Source: Oehlia diaphana (Eukaryota > Glomeromycota > Glomeromycetes > Glomerales > Glomeraceae). From it: DNA of 64,000 nucleotides. The stretch is taken from NCBI GenBank assembly GCA_003833135.1, contig QZLH01000302.1, positions 1 to 64,000 of the forward strand, read 5' to 3'. This document shows, piece by piece, positions 11,541-21,699 of the stretch (its first letter is position 1; each line of letters starts with the position of its first letter). A program made the translations under genes and the position numbers. The notes under the pieces were generated by a model. That model saw only the letters and a program-made list of their open reading frames with translations, did no database searches and was not told where the DNA came from.

Positions 11541-13520
11541 GCACATCTGAAAATTATATTGGTCAAAATGGTAAATCTTTTTTGTGAACTGTATTTTTTA
11601 ACTTGTAATATTAACAACTAATCAAAATTTTCAATTTTTCTAGCCCTTATCTATTATTTATCAGATAAAAATAGGACAACAAAATCATATTGGAGGTTCT
11701 TAAAAAATCACCGTGATATTATTATTGCTTCAATTGATATTACTTTTACTTCAACATTCTTAGACAATTGGAAAAATCTTGATAATCTTTGGGCTGTTCG
11801 TTTTTTGGATGAAGGAAAAGATTTCTCTAATTTAAAAAACAAGGTGTGTTTTTTTTTTATTTTGCATTAGTTAGGGTAACCTCTAAGTTAAAGCATGCTT
11901 AACTTATGGAATTTACTGGATTTGACAAATCTTTGGTAACCACTCCAAGTTTCTCGGTTCAGGTGTCCTAACTTTTGTAGTTAATATAAGCAAGTCTGCT
12001 AATTCTGGAGGAGGAATTGGCTATGTACCTTCTTGTATTACTAAATAAAATTTTTAACACACTACTAATAAACTGTTCCTTATAATAGGTAATTGCAGAA
12101 CGATTTCGGTATGCAAAAATATTAAAAATATTTTGGCAAGAAATTATCAAAGAATATAAAGAGAATTTAATACCTACTAAAGAATATAATAAAAAAGAAA
12201 ATGTAGTGTCTGCTAATTCTTCTGATAATGATCACTTTATTTCTATTAAAAATCAATCCATTTCTAATTCATCTCATTCAAAAAAGAATATTGAAATTCC
12301 TATTAAAAATCATTCTATTTCTACTGAAAATAATTCTAAAAATTCTCAACTTATTAACTTTTGTTATGATATTCTTCAAAAACTTGATATTAAATCTAAT
12401 ATTCATCCATTTTATGAAATTTTAAATGAAAATATAAAAAATTCAATGGATTTATTTACAATAATTTCAAAATTAGAAAATAATCAATATGCAAATATTG
12501 AAGAATTTAAAAAAAATATTCGTCTTATATTTCGCAATTGTTATATATATAATGATATAGGAAGTGAAATGCATATTTTAGGAGAAGAATTAGAATCAAC
12601 TTTTAATAAGATTTGGACTGAAAAAATTGATTTTCAAGTTAAACAAAAAGAAAATTTAAAAAGAACACGAAATAATGATACTGATTCTTCATCTGGTAAA
12701 TTATAATATTTTTATTATTTTTTTATTTTTATATTATTAATATATTAACATTTTATAATTATTATTAGAACTTATAACAAAACAAATTCGACTTTTAGAA
12801 CAAAATAAAGATAAGTTAGTATATAGACAAGTTGTGAATGATGCTCTTCTTATTGCTTCAGCTTATGAAAATCTTGTTACAAATAATATTTTACCTTTTA
12901 TTGAACTTTTAAAAACATTTTTATCAACAAGATCACAAATATCATTATCTTTTGCAAATGAACCTGTTCTTCAAGCAATTGTTGAAAATCTTTTACCATT
13001 AAAATATTGTATTTCTGAATTATCATTAATAATGGATGGTACAAAATTAAAAGGATTTGGTCGATTTGGATATTCAGATATTTTTATCTTAAAAGGAATA
13101 GGAAATAATAATATTAGTTTAGAATTAAAATATATTCCATTAGTTGGATTAATTAAAAAAAAGAAGTTTAATACAAATGACTTAGAAAATTTAGATAAAA
13201 TTATTGAAAAAGAAGATGAAAAGATTCTATTAAAAAGATCATATGAATATTGGTCAAAAGAACATAATGAAACTAAAAAAATAACTATAGAAGAAGTATT
13301 AAATAATGGAATTAAACAATTAAAATCATATATGAATATTATTTCAAAGGGAAAATCAAATGATTATTATAGTTCAGGAATATTTGATAAAAGAATTAAA
13401 ATAACTAAATCAAATCCTAATAAATTAAAAGGATTTGTTATATTAGTAATTGGTTTTCGACGTATTTTATGGAAATCTGTTGAAGAAATAACATCTAATT
13501 ATTCATATGAAAAAATTTAA
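11537..13520 (+). CDS. Bromodomain - PD-(D/E)XK-like nuclease fusion protein
   Basis: Four exons (11537-11570, 11644-11843, 12089-12695, 12769-13520) join in phase with GT-AG introns to give 530 residues. The N-terminal part (1-115) is of unknown fold. A Ser/Asn-rich linker follows. Residues about 166-257 form a bromodomain (MDLFTIISKLENNQY, FKKNIRLIFRNCYIYN), with the acetyl-lysine-contacting Asn at about 233. The C-terminal domain (about 340-530) has the pattern of a PD-(D/E)XK nuclease core: Asp at about 384 in GYSDIFIL, and Glu399 and Lys401 in LELKY. It resembles the DUF1703-like proteins abundant in Rhizophagus. Bromodomains read acetylated histones; the nuclease call is by motif only. 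The start ATG is the first in frame and sits in the second copy of a 66-bp duplication. Intron 2 (245 bp) is the only long one. Confidence 0.8.
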
Positions 13521-14640
13521 TATTTTTATAATTTAAATTTATATAATATAAAAATAATAATAAAAGTATAAATAAAGCTAATCAAATTTCTTTTTCATAA
13601 TTATATAATAAATTATTTTATCAAATCAGGATCTTGCTTACTTCTAATATAGATGTTTAAAAATCTGTAGTAAAATTTATAGTAAAATTTAATTTTAAGT
13701 TTCTTAATTGTCAAGGGTAAAATTATATATATAATAAATAAAGGTCTTTGATTTTATAAGATAAAATTAAAGAAAGTTTCTAGTTTTATAAGGTAAAATT
13801 AATTAATAATTTGTATAAGTTTCATATATAATAAGATAAAATTGATTATATATTATATTATAATTTAGATCCTTAATTTTATAAATAAATACAAAACAAA
13901 AATTTAACCTTGAACTATAGTTGGAATTACAGTCACATAATCACAGTATATATGTTGTTTATTGACCTTTTATTTGATTAATAAGAAGGGGAAGGATTAT
14001 GTTAAACAAAGTATTGGATTTAAACAGCCTAACAGCTAAAGCATTTGAAATCCAAATTGCCAAAACTTCTTCTAATTCAAGGAATTTTAGTAATTTTTCT
14101 TTTTGTTTAGTTGTATTAGAACTATTAAGATCTATAGTTAACCATTTATTTTTATTTTTTAAAATATCACAAATAGTATTTCTTTTTACACCAAATTTTA
14201 TTTCTATTTCTTCTTATGATAAGAATATATTTTTTCTTGATGAAGCAAATATAACTTTTTCTTTTCTCTAAAGGTTAAAACTTTTCTTTTTTTAATATTG
14301 CTTTATTATTTACATTTTTTCTTTAGAATTCATAATACAACAAAAAAAATTGACAATTTTGAAGATTATTTAATTATAATCTACTCTGATTTGGCAATCA
14401 TGTGACCTATTTGGATATATTAAAATTTTTTTATTATACTTTATAATAAATGGTAAATCAGTAAATGTTCAGTATACATTATATCAAATTTAATATGATA
14501 GTCAGTATATTGAGATTTTTTTAAATATTATGAAAAAATATTTGATAAGTCAAGAGTTCGTTATATTATATATTCATTATATTAATAATTATAATATAAA
14601 AATTTTTTATATTTGTATCATTATATTTTATTTACCTTTG
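13521..14640. other. Gene-free region holding a transposase fossil
   Basis: Downstream flank of the bromodomain-nuclease gene. Apart from the CENP-B-type fossil at 13959-14267, no coding exon is seen. Composition is AT-rich with short repeated phrases such as TAAGATAAAATT. Confidence 0.5.
13959..14267 (-). pseudogene. Tigger/pogo-type transposase fragment (CENP-B DNA-binding part)
   Basis: On the minus strand a frame open except for one TAA (14216-14214) encodes EIEIKFGVKRNTICDILKNK, then KWL, and later FLELEEVLAIWISNALA. That order matches the two helix-turn-helix units of CENP-B/Tc5-type DNA-binding domains of pogo/Tigger transposases (a GVSRSTV-like recognition helix, then the ELE-LLxW unit). 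The DDE catalytic domain is absent. Near the edges, GTCACATAATCACAG (about 13932) and, inverted, GTCACATGATTGCC (about 14401) may be decayed terminal repeats. It is a fossil of a cut-and-paste element. Confidence 0.6.
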
Positions 14641-15230
14641 AATTTTTGTGATTTTTGTAACAATAAAAAATTATATAAGTTTGTTGAATCAATTTCTTAA
14701 TATTGTTGACATAATTTCTATAAATCAAAAATTATTGATGTCATATTATTATTTATAGTAGTTTGACTAAATAAAATATTAAATTAGTAAATTTTTTATT
14801 TGCATCATTATATTTATATTCATTTATACTTATTTTTTATCTGCATCATTACATATTTACATATATTTATATTTATCTTTAAATTTTTTATCTGTATCAT
14901 TATATATTTATATTCATTTATATTTATTTTTAAATTTTTATTTATCTGCATCATTACATATTTACATATATTTATACTTATCTTTAAATTTTTATCTACT
15001 TTGTGATTTTATAACAATAAAAAATTATATAAATTCGTTGAATCAATTTTTTAGTATTATTAATATAATTTCTATAAATTAAAAATTATTGATGTCATAT
15101 TATTATTTATATTATTTATAGTAATTTAATAAATAAAATATTAAATTAGAAAATTTTTTATCTGCATTATTTCATATTCACATATATTTATACTTATCTT
15201 TAAATTTTTTTATAAATTTTTATAATAATT
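14640..15230. repeat. Nested tandem repeats
   Basis: A larger unit (14640-14810) beginning TTTGTGATTTTTGTAACAATA recurs at 15000-15170 with the same order of blocks (AAAAATTATATAA, ATTGATGTCATATTATTATT, AATAAAATATTAAATTAG). Between them, 14790-15000 holds shorter tandem copies built on ATCTGCATCATTACATATTT. The ORF at 14800 is only this repeat read in one frame. Confidence 0.7.
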
Positions 15231-15589
15231 AAAAATTATATAAACTTTATTGAAGTAATTTCTTTTGTTCATAATAATTAAAAATTTTACAAATCTGATT
15301 TTTTTAATATTGTTTATTGATTTAACTTCTATAATAATTATAATATGTTGTAAAGTTCTAATCAGATCAGTCTTAATCTAATAACCTGAACTAAAAATTC
15401 AGATTGATCCAGTCTGGGTTGATGCTTTAATCTAGACTGAAATATTCAGTCCAGTCCAGTCCAATTTTGGATTATAGATCTAAACCAAATTGAATTAAAT
15501 GGGTTGGGATCAGACTAGACCAAGTAAATATTTTATATAGTTTTATATTAAAATCATTGTAATTGTTTAATTGTAATATAAAAATGTTG

Positions 15590-16290
15590 CAAAACGTTTT
15601 TTTTAATATATTATTATTAAAAAAATAGTTTTATAATGTTTCTCAAATCAATTTAATGAAAAAATATTATGGAAATATTTTTTCATAGCAGAATATTAAA
15701 AAAAAATATTTCACATTTTTTTAATTAATTTAACGAAAAAATGTTACAAAATATTTTTTCAAAGTAGTTTTAATTAAAAAATGGTTTGCAACATTTTTTT
15801 AATTAATTTAATAAATAAATATTGTGAAATGTTTTTCAGAATAATTTTAATTAAAAAAATGATTTTGCAACATTTTTTTAATTAATTTAATGAAAAAATG
15901 GTACGAAACATTTTTTCAAAGTAGTTTTAATTAAAAAAACATTTTCGCAACATTTTTTAATTAATTTAACAAAAAAATATTGCAAAACGTTTTTTTCAGA
16001 AAATCAGAGTAATTATAATTAAAAAACATTTTTACAATATTTTTTAATTAATTTAACAAAAAAATATTATGAAACATTTTTTCAGAGTAATTATAATTAA
16101 AAAATATTTTCGCAATATTTTTTAATTAATTTAATGAAAAAATATTGCAAAAAGTTTTTTATAGTAATTATAATTAAAAAATGTTTTTGCAACATTTTTT
16201 AATTAATTTAACAAAAAAAATGTTGTGAAACATTTTTTTAAAGTAATTTTAATTAAAAAATATTTTTGTAACATTTTTTTATTATAAAAT
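15590..16290. repeat. Tandem array of about nine roughly 79-bp units
   Basis: The phrase AATTAATTTAAC/T recurs at about 15723, 15801, 15880, 15959, 16046, 16124 and 16201. Each is followed by an A-run, a TGTTGCAAAACATTTTTT-like near-palindrome and TTTTAATTAAAAAA. Spacing is 77-80 bp except one unit of 87 bp. Every unit contains a short inverted repeat, so single strands could fold into serial hairpins. No coding potential. Confidence 0.85.
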
Positions 16291-16309
16291 CAGAGCATTT
16301 GTAGAACTC

Positions 16310-16470
16310 CTAATGAGTCAAGTCAAGTCAAGTTAATCTAAATTAAATTTTTAACTTGAGTTTAGTCAAAATTAAATTATTATGAGTCAAGTCAAATTAA
16401 TTTAAATTAAATTATATATCAAGTTAATTTAATTAAATTACAAATACTATAAATCAAATCAGATTTAATT
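16310..16470. repeat. AAGTCAAGTTAAT-type short repeats
   Basis: Variants of GTCAAGTCAAGTTAATCTAA recur several times at 16316-16440, interspersed with inverted forms such as TTAACTTGAG. Simple-sequence DNA without coding potential. Confidence 0.5.
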
Positions 16471-16746
16471 ACAATTTTTAATTAGTAAATTAGTAAAACT
16501 TTAAATAATATTAATATAAATAAAATCCAATTATTAATTAAATTACTATAATTATTAGTTAAAAAATTTATAAATATCATAAATTAAATATTTAAAAATT
16601 TAATTTAATAATATTATTTTAATAAACAATACTAAAAAATTATAAATATTTATAATTTTTAAAAACATGTAAGTTACTTTAACAAATAATATTAATTACA
16701 AGTAAAAAAATCTATAATTAAATAAGGACTTCAGACTAGTGCTCCT

Positions 16747-16888
16747 AACAGATCAGATTAGATCAGATCAGATTTTACTTAAATTCAATCTGATCTAAAA
16801 TTAATTAAATCTGATCTGATCTGGTTTGAATCTGATCTGATCTGATTTGATTTGATCTGATCTGAATCTGATCTGAATCTGAAATAAG
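16747..16888. repeat. GATCAGAT / ATCTGATC inverted microsatellite
   Basis: The left part (16749-16774) is built of AGATC/AGATT pentamers and the right part (16806-16886) of complementary TCTGA pentamers. The array is therefore both tandem and inverted and could extrude a hairpin. The short ORF (16785-16973) across it, with RSDSDQI repeats, is a by-product. Confidence 0.8.
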
Positions 16889-16897
16889 TATAAGATC

Positions 16898-17120
16898 CCA
16901 GATAACTTTTTGCAAATTTCAAAAAAAAAATCAGTTTTTTGTGATTATTTTGGCATTTAGTAGTCCAATTCATAAGAACTTTTTTTTAATTTGTAGCTCT
17001 CATCAAGCTCTACAAAATAAAAAAATTTCTGCATAAATTGGATCACTAGATACCAAGATAATCACAAAAAAACTGAAAATAAAAAATGAGCAAATTGGAT
17101 CTTTTTTGGCAAAAAGTTAG
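16898..17120. mobile_element. Foldback element, about 220 bp
   Basis: The left arm from about 16898 (AACTTTTTGCAAATTTC, TTTTTTGTGATTATTTTGG, GTCCAATT) is complementary along its length to the right arm ending near 17120 (AATTGGATCACTAG, CAAGATAATCACAAAAAAAC, GGCAAAAAGTTAGTT). The arms meet at a centre near 17003 where GTAGCTCTCATCA faces AGCTCTAC. Arms are about 105 bp and imperfect. This fits a hairpin MITE. No target duplication could be fixed. Confidence 0.7.
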
Positions 17121-18894
17121 TTAACTATAGATTATATAAGAGATGTCTAGGATTCTATAAATATATTATAAAATTAAAGAAAAATACATTTTATTATATA
17201 TTTTACCATTTAGTAATTTTAAAAAGTTAAAATACAGTCCATTTAAATCTTAATAAAATGAGTCAAATGGTAATAGTTTTGTATTTTTAAATGTAATAAA
17301 TAGTGAGTTATTTAGTAACTATTATTTTACAATTAATTAAACTAAAAATTACTTAATTTATTTAACTTTAATTTTGAAATTAAAGTTTATTTTATTTAAA
17401 AATTTAAAATTTTAAAAAAGTAATAATATATATGTTATTCATTTAAGAAAGTAGTTCACCAGAATTGTAAACATATACAAATTCTTATTGTTTTACCTGC
17501 TAAACAATTTCATTTATCTGTAATTATATTTTTTCTACTGAAAACTTTGTTCAGAAGGAACACTAGCCAAAGAATCTATTGATCATTAGAGTACAAAAAA
17601 ACGTATATAGTTTTCTATGTATGGAGTGTATGGTTTTATTATTTCCATATACAGAATATAATCAAATAAGGAATAAATGACATTAATAATCGTGGATCAT
17701 ATTCTAACAAAGCTTTAGATTATTAAAGGCTTCCATTCATTAAAATGCCGCCATTAATAAGCGGAGAAATGTAGTTAAATTATTTAAATTTTATCTTAAC
17801 CCAATATGATATTTATCACCAAAATAACATTTTATTTATTTATTTGACAATCACTAAGTCAAAATCATGTAATTGTCGATCAATGAAATTTTTGCCCGAT
17901 TGTTAGGATCGCAAAATCTATTAACCAATCCAAACATGTGATCAAAATCTCAAGTTGGATCGCTTATTTTATTTTAATTTGCAATAACTTTTTTATAATG
18001 CTTCTCTATCATGTCAAATGAATCACAAGCTATATCAGTAAATAAATTATGTTATAGAAATTATAGTATCAGTAATAATTATTATTATGGCGTTTTTATT
18101 TATTTTATGATGTATCGTATAATTTTTTTTTTAATTAATTAAATGAGTAAAATTTTTTTTTTTTTTTAAGAAAACTATTTATTAATAAATTTATTTTTTT
18201 TTTAATAACGAACAAGTAAAAGTGTCACAATATCAAATAAATGCGGCTACCGTAGTTCGTAGTAAACGGTTAAACAAGGACCCCGGTAAGTCTCATATAG
18301 ATAAGGTAATAATTTTACTATTTGCTCTAAGCATCTCTTTCATGGCCGGAATTATAATAGCCAGAATCTAAGAAAGGAAATAATTTCCTGACTAGAGTTA
18401 TCAAAATTATCCATAAAAGGAGAAATCTGCTTGATTATTTTGGCCATTCTACGCGTTATGGGCGTTATGGGTATTTTTCAAAGAGTAGGTAGGGATAGAC
18501 AATCAATTAAATCACTTTACCTACATAGGTCTTTTCCGGTATCCTGGTTAAACACACCAAATACTATACTTGAAAATCAAGCGTTAATAATGTATAATTG
18601 AGTATTACAAAGTATTATCAGTTCTCATAAAAAATATTAACGTTTCATTGGGATTTACCGTTTCACATCGTTCGCAAAATAGTAGATCCAGCAAGTTTGG
18701 ACTTAAATCTAAAATTTTATTATTAAAACAATTATAACTAATGATTTGGTTACAATTTAAAAGTGAATTTACTAAGATATAAAATGTCTATTTAATATTC
18801 AAAATTTGTTAAAAAAATATTTTATGTGTAGTAATTCACAGTAAATTGGTTATTGTTCATTCAGCTGAAGTCTTGTGTGGTTGATTACTAACTT
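17121..18894. other. Gene-free region left of the kinase
   Basis: No supported exon. Part of it (17590-17860) is a diverged copy of 21430-21690 on the other side of the kinase gene. The stretch 18240-18600 is less AT-rich than its surroundings but has no open frame. Confidence 0.5.
17590..17860 (+). repeat. Diverged flank duplicate, left copy
   Basis: AACGTATATAGTTTTCTATG, TATGGTTTTATTATTTCCATA, TATTAAAGGCTT and AAATTTTATCTTAACCCAATA here correspond, in the same order and orientation, to similar blocks at 21430-21690. The two copies bracket the kinase locus, which suggests an old segmental duplication including part of that gene. Confidence 0.55.
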
Positions 18895-20480
18895 TTATAA
18901 ATTATTATTAATATTTCTAATCATCTGTTCGATTTCTTCATTATCAAAATTACTTGTTGTACTAGAATTACATGAATAAGCAAAGTTTGAAATAGGTCGA
19001 TGACTACTTGTACTAGAATTACATGAATAAGCAAAGTTTGAAATAGGTTGATGTCTACTTGTACTAGAATTACATGAATATACAAAGTTTGAAATAGGCC
19101 GCTGGCTACTTCTATTAGAATTACATGAAATAGGCTGCTGGACATCTGTATCAAGATTATATGACCGAGAATTATTTGTGTTATTATTTTTTTTAATAAT
19201 TGCATCTAATCTAGTAACCACCTCTTTGATATTTGGACGATCATTATCTTCATGTTTCCAACAATCTATAAAATTATGATAGCAGCATTATTATATTGTA
19301 CAGTATATTATAATCAAACTTTTTAAATTATATTTACCAGTATAAATCTTAACATAATCCTCAGGTGTATTAGGGATAGGTGTTTCTCTAAGACCTTTCG
19401 GAACATTCACAACTAAAAACCACTTGTCTTTACCCATATAAGGTTGCCGACCACTTGATATCTCCCATAAAAGTACTCCAATACTATAAACATCGCTCTT
19501 TTCATTTAAGGAGTATTTTTTTTCGAACGTGAATTTTTTTGGATCAACATACCGAACTGACCCAGTTGCCGATTTTGATCTAACTAATATATCCATCTGT
19601 TTTGATAATCCAAAATCAGCCAATTTGATGGTGAAATGACTGAAATCTTGTTCACTTCTCGAGATTCGACTGTTTCGATGGGTATGGATCAGTATGTTAT
19701 CGGAGTGCTATTATTTTAACAATAAATAAAATAAATAAAATAATTAATGTATAAATTATAATCTCAAAATAAATGTAATTAAATACGAATGAATTACCAA
19801 ATCACGATGAATAACACCCTCATTATGTAAACACGATACAGCGTTGGCTAATTGATATGCTATTCTAAATTTATCATTCCAAATGAGATTACTAAAGTTT
19901 TCTTTTAGATAATTCCGAAGAGTACCACTGTCGGCATATTCCATTACCAACATATATTTCTTTGAACTATCATTTGGATTTTCTTAATTAAAAGAAATAA
20001 AACGAAAATAATTGTACATTTTACATTTCATAAAATATATTAAAATTCATATAATATAATGTTTGAATTATTATACCTGTCGTAATGCCATAAAATTTTA
20101 TAATATTGTCATAACAATGCACTTCACGCTGGATTTTAAGCTAAGTAGTTCAAATAGACTTTAATTACAAATGTATCATTATAATGATGGAAGTAAAGTA
20201 TATACTAGTATAATGTAATCACCTCATAAATAAGTTTTTCAGCGCTGAAATCTTTGGGTCTAAGAGATTTTAATGCTAAAGTATTACCAGGATTTTTCCA
20301 GTCTGCACGATAGACCTTTCCGAAGCTTCCGGAACCAATTTCTTCAAGGTTAAAAAAGCTTTTATAATCATAAGATTTAACGTGATTATTTGAAATAGCC
20401 TTTTCAATCCAGTCAATAAACATTTTATTATCAGTCCTGCACCCATTGGGAACAGGGGCTGATTTAACTTTACCAGACAT
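18895..20480 (-). CDS. TKL-like protein kinase with C-terminal repeats
   Basis: Five exons (20480-20223, 20140-20077, 19982-19798, 19707-19338, 19265-18895) join in phase through GT-AG introns to give 415 residues. The gene shows a glycine loop GSGSFGKV (49-56), ATP-anchoring Lys71 in ALKSL, the alpha-C Glu92 and HRDL (166-169). DFG follows (200-202), then a short activation segment with SVRYVDPK and a DVYSIGVLLWEI helix. The catalytic loop continues HSDN where related kinases often have HSKN, so activity may be reduced. The last exon encodes about three tandem copies of a 20-residue unit around RPISNFAYSCNSS (about 60 bp each). Soluble Ser/Thr or dual-specificity kinases of this kind are hugely expanded in Rhizophagus; targets are unknown. 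Confidence 0.85.
18935..19140. repeat. 60-bp in-frame tandem repeat in the kinase tail
   Basis: The block TACTAGAATTACATGAATA followed by CAAAGTTTGAAATAGG recurs at 60-bp spacing three times, with a partial fourth copy. Each unit encodes a 20-residue Ser/Asn-rich segment on the minus strand, and the copies keep frame. Confidence 0.85.
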
Positions 20481-21267
20481 AGTTATTAACAGATAATTCT
20501 TACTAATGAAAAATTTTAAATGAAAGGATTTATTTATAAGCAATATTTACAATCGGAGAAATTATTATTCCAACTATTCCGACATGATCATTTCATTTCA
20601 TTATAAACAATTAAATTACATTATTATAAAGACAAGAACGTTCTATATTCCAAAAAGTATGTGATAATAATATATTTGAGTAACTAATTTGGGAATTCGT
20701 TGTGGTGATAATAATTATTACCATAAAACTTTTAAACATGAAATCGGAGTTGATGAAATGGATCTTTTTCACCTTGTTTTTGTTCCTTTTTTTTTTTGTT
20801 GAATTCCCTATCAAATGGTAATATATTGCGTTATTATGACTTCTGAAAAGTATTAAGCCATAAATACATTTATTAGCCAAAATAATTATAGCGTATTTTC
20901 TTATTATTGTTACACGAATTTTGACCAGAATTTCTTTGTGAATCATAGTTATTCTTTGCATATAATAATATATTTGAATCACTTTTTTTTATAATCATGA
21001 AATTCAATCTAAAAATATTATATGAAAGAAAGTACTGATACTGCACTGCACATATTTTATACTGTATATATAAATAAATCATTTTTCTATTTTATTATTA
21101 GTTTGTTCATATTACTAAAAAAGAAATCAGAATTTTTTTTATTATAAATTTATAATGAGTTTCAACTCTTAATTGTTTTTATACTTTGTATTTCATGATT
21201 CATAAACAAAATCACATCGCTCTGGATTTAATGAAAACAATTTTAATAAAAATGTATTCATTATATA
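20481..21267. other. Upstream flank of the kinase, no gene
   Basis: ORFs of 123 and 69 residues on the minus strand (20611-20982 and 20873-21082) have AT-driven composition (Ile, Asn, Lys, Tyr) and no domain signature, so neither is called. The kinase promoter should lie here; no clear element is recognised. Confidence 0.45.
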
Positions 21268-21375
21268 AAGACGAAATTATACAATTATGTAATCACCTCA
21301 TAAACTGTTTTTTTCGACCGTATATTGTTGAGAACCTCCGGAACCAATTACTAAAGTTTTTATATTGATAATATT
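21268..21375 (-). pseudogene. Fragment of a duplicated kinase first exon
   Basis: TGTAATCACCTCATAAA (about 21286) repeats the exon-1/intron-1 border of the intact kinase (about 20214). CTCCGGAACCAATT further on matches the DNA encoding its EIGSGSFG loop. The sequence between is deleted relative to the intact gene. This is a remnant of a second kinase copy. Confidence 0.55.
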
Positions 21376-21429
21376 TAAAAGCTTTTTTTTTAAAAAAATA
21401 CTGTACCATCTTCAATCACACAGATTTGT

Positions 21430-21690
21430 CGATCAACGTATATGGTCTTCTATTTACGGAAGGTATGGTTTTTATTATTTCCATACTTATACAAAATAAA
21501 GTAATATGTAATGAATAACATCATAATCGGATATTATGCTAATATTTTCCAAAGTTGAATAACATATTTGGAGCATTATAGGCTTAGGAAAGAAATATAG
21601 ATAAATTTTATCTAAACCTAATATGAACTTCTATGACATTTTTATACATCTCAAACTTTTGATTGTCATGGCTCTAAGCGGAAGAAATTA
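21430..21690 (+). repeat. Diverged flank duplicate, right copy
   Basis: Partner of 17590-17860: AACGTATATGGTCTTCTAT, GGTATGGTTTTTATTATTTC, TTATAGGCTTAGGAAAG and AAATTTTATCTAAACCTAATA match the left copy in order. Confidence 0.55.
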
Positions 21691-21699
21691 TTGCTTTTT

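Noticed and set aside
14800..15006. Plus ORF rich in Ile, Tyr and His
   Set aside because: It is a frame through nested tandem repeats; residues repeat with the DNA unit.
15590..16290. CRISPR-like array
   Set aside because: Units are adjacent and similar along their whole length, without unique spacers, in a eukaryotic context with no cas genes.
16785..16973. Minus ORF with RSDSDQI repeats
   Set aside because: Produced by the pentamer microsatellite; no start context or homologous domain.
18240..18600. Possible gene in a less AT-rich stretch
   Set aside because: All frames are interrupted, and no splice-linked exons or domain signatures could be found.
20611..20982. Minus ORF of 123 residues upstream of the kinase
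   Set aside because: AT-driven composition, no motif, and it overlaps another ORF of the same kind.
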